From NCBI RefSeq assembly GCF_022179065.1, contig NZ_BPQD01000002.1, positions 1 through 64,000 of the forward strand: a DNA stretch of 64,000 bases, in the 5' to 3' direction. Positions 45,813-57,135 of this stretch are shown here, piece by piece; the stretch's first letter is position 1; the number at the start of each line of letters is the position of its first letter. The notes under the pieces are model-generated. The model saw nothing but the letters and a program-made list of their open reading frames with translations, ran no database searches and had not been told where the DNA came from. The position numbers were made by a program, and so were the translations under genes. The stretch is from Methylobacterium adhaesivum. GTDB taxonomy: Bacteria; Pseudomonadota; Alphaproteobacteria; Rhizobiales; Beijerinckiaceae.

Positions 45813-46676
45813 TCAGGCGCCCGCGCCGGGTTCCGCCGCGACCATCCGCAGGCGCAGGCGCTCGACGTCGTCGTGGTTGCCCGATAGGAGGTCGGTGATG
45901 TCGCCGTCCAGAAGCGCCGCAACGTGGCGGCACCGGGTGCCGTAGCGCCCGGCCATGCAGGTGCAGCGCAGGTGCGGGCCCGTCGCCCGGTCTTCGAGGG
46001 TGACGCTGTATCGGTCGCCGCGTCGGCCTTTGACCGCGAAGGTCAGGAGCCGGGCGGTGCGGACCCGGTCTGGCGGCGATCCGGACGAGGCGCGCGGCGG
46101 TGGCGCGCGGTCCGGCCCCTCGGGCACCGTCGTGATCGGCAAACGAAGGGCGCGGGACAAACCGAACAGATCGGGCGCGCCGGTCTGGCGCATGGCCGCG
46201 AGGGCGATCTCGGCGCAGGCATAGGCGTCCTCCCCGGCATCGTGGTGCGCGAAGCGGATGCCGAGGCGGGCCGCGACCTTGCCGAGGCCGCAGCCCTCCT
46301 CCGCCGGAAACACCCGGCGGGCGATCTGCAGGGTGCAGAGGTACGAGAAGGCCGGCGGACGCAGGCCGTGGGCCTGCAGCGATGCGCGCAGCACCCCCAT
46401 GTCGAACCCGGCATTGTGGGCGAGGACGAGGCCGTCCGCGAGATCGGGCAGGAACGCGGCCATCACCTCGGGAAACAGCGGCTGCGTCCGCACATCCGCC
46501 GGGAGGATGCCGTGGACGCGGATGTTGCCCGGCGAGAACCTGAGCTCCGGCGGCCGGATCAGCCGCGATTCGCGCCGCACCACCGCCCCGCCCTCGATCC
46601 AGGCGAGGCCGACGGCGCAGGCGCTGTCGCGCCGCTCGTTGGCCGTCTCGAAGTCGAGGGCGACGATCTTTTGCAT
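45813..46676 (-). CDS. DEDDh 3'-5' exonuclease fused to a SWIM-type zinc motif
   Basis: 287 residues from the ATG at 46676 (a GTG at 46688 is possible). The DnaQ-like exonuclease has D8 and E10 (ALDFETANERRD), D92 in HNAGFDMGVL, and H145 and D150 in HHDAGEDAYACAE. A proline-rich linker (about 185-205) leads to a C-terminal SWIM motif: C238-x-C240-x8-C249-x-H251 within LRCTCMAGRYGTRCRHVAAL. Exonuclease activity is well supported. The SWIM part probably binds DNA or protein partners; the combination suggests a repair or RNA-processing role not defined here. Confidence 0.8.
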   Translation of the reverse strand: MQKIVALDFETANERRDSACAVGLAWIEGGAVVRRESRLIRPPELRFSPGNIRVHGILPADVRTQPLFPEVMAAFLPDLADGLVLAHNAGFDMGVLRASLQAHGLRPPAFSYLCTLQIARRVFPAEEGCGLGKVAARLGIRFAHHDAGEDAYACAEIALAAMRQTGAPDLFGLSRALRLPITTVPEGPDRAPPPRASSGSPPDRVRTARLLTFAVKGRRGDRYSVTLEDRATGPHLRCTCMAGRYGTRCRHVAALLDGDITDLLSGNHDDVERLRLRMVAAEPGAGA

Positions 46677-46712
46677 GGGGCCGGTCACATCTAATCCGGG
46701 CGGGCCGCGGCC

Positions 46713-50634
<3,922 letters not shown>

Positions 50635-50865
50635 CGCGGGCCTCGGGACGCGTGCGGGGCACTGGGCCCACACCCGGTAGTTGACCGCCGCTGCGTTGGG
50701 TTCGGCATTTGGTCAATCGATCAAATCACTCCTTCGCTTATGAATTCCTCAGCAACTTACTGCAACCGAAGGTTGTGGCAATTAAGAAATTTTTTATCAT
50801 ACCTGCACATCATAGCAACGCTAGTTCATTGAACATATAACGCGCAATTCATTAAGGACTAAAAA
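50635..50865. promoter_or_regulatory. Composition switch and putative promoter before the AT-rich gene
   Basis: GC-rich sequence changes to AT-rich near 50700. At the switch lies an imperfect palindrome ATTTGGTCAATCGATCAAAT (50707-50726), a possible operator or junction scar. Downstream, TTGTGG (50773-50778) and TATCAT, 16 bp apart, is a weak promoter candidate; a later TATAAC lies near 50840. No gene is seen. Confidence 0.35.
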
Positions 50866-51636
50866 ATGACATCCATTGAAACTAGTACGCAAATTTTTTC
50901 GAGCTATTACATTAGACCAGATAGTACTCATAATGAAACAAACAAACCCTCCTTTGAATCTGAGATAATAGATGCTGAAAATGCTAGTGCATCGCTGCCG
51001 GAAACAGAAAATAAAAATTCGACTGTCACCTTAAACACCCCGACCGGCAAATCAGTTCTAAATTCTTCAGTCATCGGGACAGCCAAGGACTTAAAAAAAA
51101 TCAATATTTCTGAGCTTTCTGAGAATGATTATAAGATTTTTATGGAAAATTTTGATCAGATTATTTCATCAAGGAAGCTCTACCTCGAAGCGCAATACGC
51201 ATATTCTCCGTCGCCTGTCCTTGATACTCCCGCAACTAAATCTTATGCGACAGTTGTCGTAGGCGGAAGGGTCGTCGCAGAGTTTGACAACCAAGGCGTT
51301 CCTACATTCGTTGATGATCGTTACGCGAGGATTTTAGGCAATTCGCTAGGGAGCATTAATGGAACGTACGGCCCCAACCTAGCTCAAACCAGTGCAGAGA
51401 GAATTGCCCAGACCTTGGGCGGGAGCATCGTGAAATCTTCCACCGCGCTTTCGCAGGCTTCATTTAATGCACTTCCGCCTCCCAGCGTTCAACGATCATT
51501 GCCAATTCGCGATACCGCAGAGACAGATCGGACACGCCAAGAAATTCAGAACCTTTATGCTCGAATGGAACAGATTCGCTCCGAAAGGCAAGCTTATCTA
51601 TCAAATCAGGGAGCCACCGTTTCATCTCTTGCATGA
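50866..51636 (+). CDS. Orphan hypothetical protein in an AT-rich island
   Basis: 256 residues with codon use unlike every neighbour (many A/T-ending codons, Asn/Lys/Ser/Thr-rich). No signal peptide or membrane helix. The N-terminal ~85 residues look disordered (NETNKPSFESEIIDAENASAS), then come a helix (LSENDYKIFMENFDQIISSRKLYLEAQYAY), a beta-like segment (ATVVVGGRVVAEFDNQGVPTFVDDRYARIL) and a C-terminal helix with charged heptad-like pattern (TRQEIQNLYARMEQIRSERQAYL). I do not recognise a family. The weak RBS (GGA) and composition indicate recent acquisition; it may be a secreted or effector-like protein, which is speculation. Confidence 0.6.
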   Translation: MTSIETSTQIFSSYYIRPDSTHNETNKPSFESEIIDAENASASLPETENKNSTVTLNTPTGKSVLNSSVIGTAKDLKKINISELSENDYKIFMENFDQIISSRKLYLEAQYAYSPSPVLDTPATKSYATVVVGGRVVAEFDNQGVPTFVDDRYARILGNSLGSINGTYGPNLAQTSAERIAQTLGGSIVKSSTALSQASFNALPPPSVQRSLPIRDTAETDRTRQEIQNLYARMEQIRSERQAYLSNQGATVSSLA

Positions 51637-51939
51637 TAACGACACGGATCTGAGGTAATGTTCGCCCCTCAGATCCCATTTTATCAGGATTTTAGCTAAG
51701 ATATTTATAGATTTAAATCTACAAATTTCACCGGCAAAGGACCGAAGACGGGCGCGCCGAAGCCCTGATCGAGACGCGCCTCGCCTCCGGCGGCTTCCTC
51801 GACCTATCGCCGCCCGGCCTCACCCTCTCCATCGCAGACCTGTTCGCGATGCCCAAGCGGCGGCGCGGGCGTCGCTTGACCCCGCGCGGGGGCGATGCCA
51901 CAGCCCGGCCATCCCCTCCCCCGCAGACCGGACGGTTAG
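51637..51939. other. Right edge of the AT-rich island and possible gene fragment
   Basis: 303 bp. AT-rich until about 51730, with a dyad near 51640-51680. From 51741 native GC-rich sequence resumes; one frame of it reads DGRAEALIETRLASGGFLDL, then SPPGLTLSIADLFA, which looks like real protein but has no start and no nearby stop. It could be a remnant of a gene disrupted by the island. The adenosine kinase leader occupies the rest. Confidence 0.4.
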
Positions 51940-52953
51940 ATGCCCGATTCCCTCGACCTCCTCGTCCTCGGCAACGCCATCGTGGATCTCATCGCCCGCG
52001 CGGACGAGGATTTCCTCGCGGCGCAAGGCGTGCCGAAGGGCGCGATGCAGCTCATCGACGAGGCCCGGGCGGAGACCCTCTACGACGCCATGGGTCCGGC
52101 CACCGTGGTGTCGGGCGGCTCGGGCGCCAACACGGCGGTGGGCGCCGCCTTGCTCGGCGCGAAGACCGCCTTCATCGGCAAGGTGCGGGACGACGAGCTC
52201 GGCGGCCTCTACGCCCACGACCTCAAGGCCACGGGCGTGCGCTTCCCCGTGCCGGCCGCGACGGACGGCCCGGCCACGGCGCGCTGCTTCATCCTCGTGA
52301 CGCCGGACGGCGAGCGTACGATGAACACCTATCTCGGCGCCTGCCAGAGCCTGTCCCCGGCCGATGTCGACGAGGCCACCGTGCGCAGCGCCCGTGTCAC
52401 CTACCTCGAAGGCTACCTGTGGGACCCGCCGGCCGCCAAGGACGCATTCCGCAAGGCCGTGCAGATCGCCCACGCCGCCGGCAATGCCGTGGCGCTCACC
52501 CTGTCCGACGCCTTCTGCGTCGGCCGGTACCGCGACGAGTTCCTGGGGCTGATCCGCGACGGCAGCGTCGACATCCTGTTCGCCAACATCGGCGAGTTGC
52601 AGAGCCTCTATCAGACCGACGACGCGGAAGTCGCCCTCAAGGCCCTGCGCGACGAGCGCGACGCCCGCGGCAAGCATCTCCTCGGCCTCGTCACCCGCTC
52701 GGCGGACGGCGCCATGGTGGTGAAGGGCGGCGAGATCCGCGCTGTGGAAGCGTCTCCCGTGCACGAGGTGGTGGACACCACCGGCGCGGGCGACCTGTTC
52801 GCCGCGGGCTTCCTCGCGGGCCACGCCCGTGGCCTCGACCACGCCACGAGCGCCCGCCTCGGGGCCCTGGCGGCTGCGGAAGTGATCCAGCACATCGGCG
52901 CCCGGCCCCAGCACGACCTCGTGACTCTGGCCAAGGCGCAGGGGCTGCTCTGA
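51940..52953 (+). CDS. Adenosine kinase (PfkB family)
   Basis: 337 residues. LLVLGNAIVDLIARADEDFL at the start, VVSGGSGANTAVGAALLGAKTAFIGKV for substrate binding, and VHEVVDTTGAGDLFAAGFLAG as the PfkB signature with catalytic D285. The family is the alphaproteobacterial adenosine kinase group, phosphorylating adenosine to AMP for purine salvage and methyl-cycle adenosine removal. Start by position; RBS weak. A composite family II repeat follows. Confidence 0.9.
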   Translation: MPDSLDLLVLGNAIVDLIARADEDFLAAQGVPKGAMQLIDEARAETLYDAMGPATVVSGGSGANTAVGAALLGAKTAFIGKVRDDELGGLYAHDLKATGVRFPVPAATDGPATARCFILVTPDGERTMNTYLGACQSLSPADVDEATVRSARVTYLEGYLWDPPAAKDAFRKAVQIAHAAGNAVALTLSDAFCVGRYRDEFLGLIRDGSVDILFANIGELQSLYQTDDAEVALKALRDERDARGKHLLGLVTRSADGAMVVKGGEIRAVEASPVHEVVDTTGAGDLFAAGFLAGHARGLDHATSARLGALAAAEVIQHIGARPQHDLVTLAKAQGLL

Positions 52954-52975
52954 TCGGAGAGGGCTCCCCCGAAGA

Positions 52976-53093
52976 ATTGGGGATCCGAAGGGCCGAGCCC
53001 TTCGCGGGTTCAGGGCAGCGCCCTGGAACACCTTCGGGCTCCGCCCGACACCCGCCGAAGGGATGATCCCTTCGGTATTCCCTCGGCGGAGAT
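52976..53093. repeat. Family II REP-like composite (unit B forward, unit A reversed)
   Basis: Unit B: GGGATCCGAAGGGCCGAGCC, then CTTCGCGGGTTCAGGGC. Reversed unit A: GGGCTCCGCCCGACACC, CGCCGAAGGGATGATCCC, then TTCGGTATTCCC. It is the mirror image of the composite at 9628-9741 and lies between the convergent adenosine kinase and quinone oxidoreductase genes. Confidence 0.85.
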
Positions 53094-53099
53094 GCCGGA

Positions 53100-54074
53100 T
53101 CAGAGCCGCAGGAGCACTTTCCCCACGGCCTCGCGGCGTTTGAGGAGGCCGAGTGCCTCGGCGTAGTCGGTGAGCGGATAGACCCCGTGGACCTTGGCGG
53201 TGAGGCGCCCTTCCGCCACCCAGGCGAGGAGTTGGCGCTGGTTCTCCGCGTGGGCCTCCGGCTCGCGGTCCACGAACACGCCCCAGTGGACGCCCTGGAT
53301 GTCGATGCCCTTGAGCAGCGCGAGGTTGAGGGGGATGCGCGGAATGTCGCCGGCGGCGAAGCCGATCACGAGGTAGCGGCCCTTCCAGCCGAGCGACCTG
53401 AGGGCCGGCTCGGCATAGTCGCCGCCGATGGGATCGTAGATCACGTCGACCCCCTGCCCCTCCGTTAGCATGCGCAGAGCCTCGCGCAGGTTGTCGGCGG
53501 CGTAATCCACCCCGTGCGTCGCCCCGTGAGCCTGGGCCACGGCGAGCTTGTCCGGCGACGAGGCGCAGGCGATGACCCGCGCGCCGAGGATCGCCCCGAG
53601 CTCCACCGCCGCGAGGCCAACGCCGCCGGAGGCGCCGAGCACCGCCAGGGTCTCGCCGGGCTGCAGCTTCGCGCGGTCGCGCAGGGCATGGAGCGAGGTG
53701 CCGTACGTGATGGTGAGACCGGCGGCCTGCTCATCCGACACCCCATCGGGAATCCGGGTGAGGTGATGTGTCTCCACGGCGATCCGTGCGCGGGCCGTGC
53801 CGAACTTCTGGTGGACGATGACCCGGTCGCCGACCGCGAAGCCGTCGACACCCGGACCGAGCGCCTCGATGACGCCGCTGGCCTCGCCGCCGGGCGAGAA
53901 CGGCAGCTCCGGCTTCACCTGGTAGCGACCGGCGATGATGAGGGTGTCGAAGAAGTTGAGCGCCGCCAGGGTGACGCGCACCAAGGCCTCACCCGGCCCC
54001 GCGACGGGCTCGGCGATCTCCTCCACCGACAGGTCCTCGGGTCCGCCGAGGCGGGTGCACAGCAGGGCCTTCAT
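53100..54074 (-). CDS. NADPH:quinone oxidoreductase family protein (zinc-free MDR)
   Basis: 324 residues from the ATG at 54074. MKALLCTRLGGPEDLSVEEI, LNFFDTLIIAGRYQVKPELPFSPGGEASG, and the nucleotide loop LAVLGASGGVGLAAVELG are typical of QOR-type medium-chain dehydrogenases. VYPLTDYAEALGLLKRREAVGKVLL closes it. No zinc-ligand cysteines are seen. It reduces quinones or enoyl/acryloyl-type substrates; the exact one cannot be told. It is followed on the same strand by nothing close; a YbhB-like gene lies upstream. Confidence 0.88.
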   Translation of the reverse strand: MKALLCTRLGGPEDLSVEEIAEPVAGPGEALVRVTLAALNFFDTLIIAGRYQVKPELPFSPGGEASGVIEALGPGVDGFAVGDRVIVHQKFGTARARIAVETHHLTRIPDGVSDEQAAGLTITYGTSLHALRDRAKLQPGETLAVLGASGGVGLAAVELGAILGARVIACASSPDKLAVAQAHGATHGVDYAADNLREALRMLTEGQGVDVIYDPIGGDYAEPALRSLGWKGRYLVIGFAAGDIPRIPLNLALLKGIDIQGVHWGVFVDREPEAHAENQRQLLAWVAEGRLTAKVHGVYPLTDYAEALGLLKRREAVGKVLLRL

Positions 54075-54172
54075 CGAAACGCCTTCTCCCGATCTGTCGC
54101 ATCCATCCCGCCCGCGCCCATGCACCGGACAGGCTCCCGGGTGCAACAGCGGACATCAGGTCCAGGCGGACA

Positions 54173-54745
54173 TTACGTCCGGGCGTAGGTCCCCATGAGG
54201 CTGCCCTTGGCCAGCACGTGACCGCGCATGGCCTCGATCACAGCACTCCGTCCCGGAGAGGCATCGAGGTCGAGGGGCGCGTCGAGGGCGTAGATCTGGA
54301 AGAGGTACTCGTGCGGCCCATGCCCCGTGGGCGGATCGGGCGGGAGCCACTTGTCCTGCAGGAAGCTGTTCTTGCCGAGATCCTGCGATTGGTGCGCGCC
54401 GCCGGGGCTCGGCAGCGCCCCCTCGGAGAGGCCTTTCGCCTCCGGCATCAGATTCCAGGCGATGAGGTGGACGAGGGGGCGCGGCGTCGGGCTGCCCGCA
54501 TCCTCGACGAGCAGCACGACCCGCGCGGTGCCGGCGGGCAGAGCGTCCCAGGCCAGCGGCGGCGAGGTGCGCTCGCCATCCTCGGTGAAGCGGGCGGGAA
54601 TCGGGGCGCCGTCCGCGAAGGCCGTGCTCGTCAATCGCACGGTCGCGGGCACGTCGGCGAACGCGGCGTGATAGGCCGTGGCGGGCAGGCCGGCCTTCAG
54701 GCCCGACAGGGCCTCGCCGACGGCATGGGGGATCTTCTCGAGCAT
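54173..54745 (-). CDS. YbhB/YbcL-family (Raf kinase inhibitor-like, PEBP) protein
   Basis: 190 residues from the ATG at 54745. LTSTAFADGAPIPARFTEDGERTSPPLAWDALPAGTARVVLLVEDAGSP and PLVHLIAWNLMP form the phosphate-binding PEBP core; GPHEYLFQIYALDAPLDL is the later conserved part. Function of bacterial members is unknown. No signal peptide, so cytoplasmic. It lies between ubiG and the oxidoreductase on the same strand. Confidence 0.88.
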   Translation of the reverse strand: MLEKIPHAVGEALSGLKAGLPATAYHAAFADVPATVRLTSTAFADGAPIPARFTEDGERTSPPLAWDALPAGTARVVLLVEDAGSPTPRPLVHLIAWNLMPEAKGLSEGALPSPGGAHQSQDLGKNSFLQDKWLPPDPPTGHGPHEYLFQIYALDAPLDLDASPGRSAVIEAMRGHVLAKGSLMGTYART

Positions 54746-54792
54746 CGGGTGTCTCCGGGGTTGCCCGGTCAACGGCGTGGGGCGCCGGCGGT

Positions 54793-55536
54793 TCAGCCCT
54801 TCCGCGCCGCGATCATGTAGTTCACCGCCGTGTCGCGGCTGGCGCGCCACGATCCGTCGAGGGGATTGAACACCACGCCGGTGGTATCGGTGACGGACAG
54901 GCCGCCGGCCTCGACGTCGCCGATGAGTTCGCGGGGTTTGACGAACTTCTCCCAGTCGTGAGTCCCCTTGGGCAGCCAGCCGAGGACGTACTCGGCCCCC
55001 ACGATGGCGAGGGCATAGGAGCGCAGCGTCCGGTTGAGGGTCGCGGCGAACAGGAGACCGCCCGGCTTCACCGCCATGCAGGCCGTGGCGACGAAGGCCG
55101 TGCGGTCGACCACGTGCTCCACCACCTCCATGGCGAGCACGATGTCGAAGCGTGCCCCGCCCGCCACCACGTCCTCAATGGTCTGCGCCCGGTATTCCAC
55201 CGTGACCCCGGCGGCGTCCGCGTGGGCCTGGGCGACCCGGACGTTGGTGGGTGCCGGATCGAGACCGGTGACGTCGGCGCCGAGACGCGCCAGGGGCTCG
55301 GACAGGACGCCGCCACCGCAGCCGACATCGACGACGGAGAGGCCGCTCAACGGGAACGGCGCCTTCGGGTCCCGGCCGAAATGCCGGCAGGCGGCGTCGC
55401 GGATATAGGCCAGCCGCACGGGGTTGAAGCGGTGCAGCACCGCCATGGGCCCGGCCGGGTCCCACCACGTCGCCGCGATGGCCTCGAAGCGGGCGACCTC
55501 GTCGCGGTCGATGGAGGAGGCTTGGGGTCCGGTCAT
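54793..55536 (-). CDS. ubiG: Bifunctional ubiquinone biosynthesis O-methyltransferase
   Basis: 247 residues from the ATG at 55536. FEAIAATWWDPAGPMAVLHRFNPVRLAYIRD is the UbiG N-terminus, SVVDVGCGGGVLSEPLARLGADVTGLDP the SAM site, and AMEVVEHVVDRTAFV the active-site region. It performs both O-methylations of the ubiquinone ring. It diverges from lysC with 213 bp between them. Confidence 0.95.
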   Translation of the reverse strand: MTGPQASSIDRDEVARFEAIAATWWDPAGPMAVLHRFNPVRLAYIRDAACRHFGRDPKAPFPLSGLSVVDVGCGGGVLSEPLARLGADVTGLDPAPTNVRVAQAHADAAGVTVEYRAQTIEDVVAGGARFDIVLAMEVVEHVVDRTAFVATACMAVKPGGLLFAATLNRTLRSYALAIVGAEYVLGWLPKGTHDWEKFVKPRELIGDVEAGGLSVTDTTGVVFNPLDGSWRASRDTAVNYMIAARKG

Positions 55537-55749
55537 CGGGTCCGTTCGGCTTGGGGCACAGGGTCGAGGCGCGGGAATCTCGCGGAGCGTCGGGAGTCTC
55601 GCGGGGCGTGTCGCCGCACTTGTTGACAGGCCCCGGCGGCCCTTGTACCCGCCGAAGCCCTGTCCGGTACAGCCGCGCGGCGACGCGGGCGTAACCCGGC
55701 CCGTCGGCACCCCGGCTTCCCTTTCCACAAGAATCGACGTGGACGCTGC

Positions 55750-56985
55750 ATGCCCCGTTTGGTGATGAAGTTCGGCGGCACGTCCGTCGCCAATGTCGAG
55801 CGCATCCGCAACGTGGCGGCCCACGTCGCCCGCGAGGTCGCGGCCGGCTACGAGGTGGCCATCGTGGTCTCGGCCATGTCGGGCAAGACCAACGAACTCG
55901 TCGCCTGGGTCAAGGACGCGGCCCCCCTCTACGACGAGGCCGAGTACGACGCCGTCGTGGCCTCTGGCGAACTCGTCACCGCCGGGCTGCTGGCCATCGC
56001 GTTGCGCAAGGCCGGCATCGCGGCCCGCTCCTGGCAGGGCTGGCAGATCCCGATCCTCACCTCCGACGCCCACGGTTCGGCCCGCATCGAAGGCATCGAC
56101 GGTGCGCGCCTCGATGCCGGGTTCGCGCGCGGCGAGGTCGCTGTCATCGCCGGCTTCCAGGGTATCCATGAGGCCACGGGCCGGGTGACCACCCTCGGCC
56201 GGGGCGGCTCCGATACCAGCGCGGTGGCCATCGCGGCCGCCATCGGGGCGGAGCGCTGCGACATCTACACGGACGTGGACGGCGTCTACACCACCGACCC
56301 GCGCGTGGTGCCCAAGGCTCGGCGCATGGAGCGGGTGACCTTCGAGGAGATGCTCGAGATGGCATCGCTGGGCGCCAAGGTGCTTCAGGTTCGCTCCGTC
56401 GAGCTCGCCATGGTGCACCGGGTGCCGACGACGGTGCGCTCGAGCTTCGACCCGCCCGACAACGCCCGCCCCGGAACCCTCATCTGCGACGAGGACGAGA
56501 CCATGGAACAGCAGATCATCACCGGGATCGCCTTCTCGAAGGACGAGGCACAGATCACCCTTCGCGGCGTCAAGGACAGCCCCGGCATCGCGGCGGCGAT
56601 CTTCGGCCCCCTGGCGGATGCCAACATCAACGTCGACATGATCATCCAGACGGTGTCGGGCGACCAGTCGACCACGGACATGACCTTCACGGTCCCGTCG
56701 GCCGATTATGATCGCGCCCGCACGGTCCTCGATGCCCAGAGCGGCGCCATCGAATTCGCCCAGATCGAGGGCGCCACGGACGTGGTGAAGGTCTCCGCCA
56801 TCGGCGTCGGCATGCGCAGTCACGCGGGCGTGGCCGCCAAGGCGTTCCGGGCGCTTGCCGAGAAAGGGATCAACATTCGGGCGATCACGACGTCCGAGAT
56901 CAAGTTCTCGGTTCTCATCGACTCCGCCTATACGGAGCTTGCCGTTCGTACGCTCCACTCGCTATACGGCCTCGACCAGGCCTGA
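55750..56985 (+). CDS. lysC: Aspartate kinase
   Basis: 411 residues. RLVMKFGGTSVANVERI (KFGGTS at 7-12) and TTLGRGGSDTSAVAIAAAIGAERCDIYTDVDGVYTTDPR form the kinase domain; two C-terminal ACT domains give feedback regulation by lysine/threonine. It catalyses the first step to lysine, threonine and methionine. Its TGA stop (56983-56985) lies inside the left arm of family I copy C. thrB of the same pathway is elsewhere in the window. Confidence 0.96.
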   Translation: MPRLVMKFGGTSVANVERIRNVAAHVAREVAAGYEVAIVVSAMSGKTNELVAWVKDAAPLYDEAEYDAVVASGELVTAGLLAIALRKAGIAARSWQGWQIPILTSDAHGSARIEGIDGARLDAGFARGEVAVIAGFQGIHEATGRVTTLGRGGSDTSAVAIAAAIGAERCDIYTDVDGVYTTDPRVVPKARRMERVTFEEMLEMASLGAKVLQVRSVELAMVHRVPTTVRSSFDPPDNARPGTLICDEDETMEQQIITGIAFSKDEAQITLRGVKDSPGIAAAIFGPLADANINVDMIIQTVSGDQSTTDMTFTVPSADYDRARTVLDAQSGAIEFAQIEGATDVVKVSAIGVGMRSHAGVAAKAFRALAEKGINIRAITTSEIKFSVLIDSAYTELAVRTLHSLYGLDQA

Positions 56986-57070
56986 GTGTCTCTCGCGAAA
57001 GACGCGCCGCGCCGTTGGCCGAAGGGGCAATCGGCGGCGTCCGGGGATTTCGCGAGGCGCTCCGAAGACG
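56981..57070 (+). repeat. Family I palindromic element, copy C
   Basis: Left arm CCTGAGTGTCTCTCGCGAAA (56981-57000) and right arm 57045-57070, reverse complement CTTCGGAGCGCCTCGCGAAA. The left arm matches copy B almost perfectly over its first 14 bases and includes the lysC stop. Same orientation and ~90-bp length as copy B. Confidence 0.75.
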
Positions 57071-57135
57071 CGCGCTTGCCACGCGCACGATTCTTGCGCG
57101 GGACCCGCGCGAGCCGAAGCCGGATCGAGGAGACC

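Noticed and set aside
50866-51636. The AT-rich gene as a phage or plasmid remnant
   Set aside because: No integrase, transposase, att-like direct repeats or phage genes are seen; only the composition supports foreign origin, so no mobile element was annotated.
54793-56958. A 721-codon in-frame upstream extension of UbiG
   Set aside because: The extension is antisense to lysC; the UbiG N-terminus starts cleanly at the ATG at 55536.
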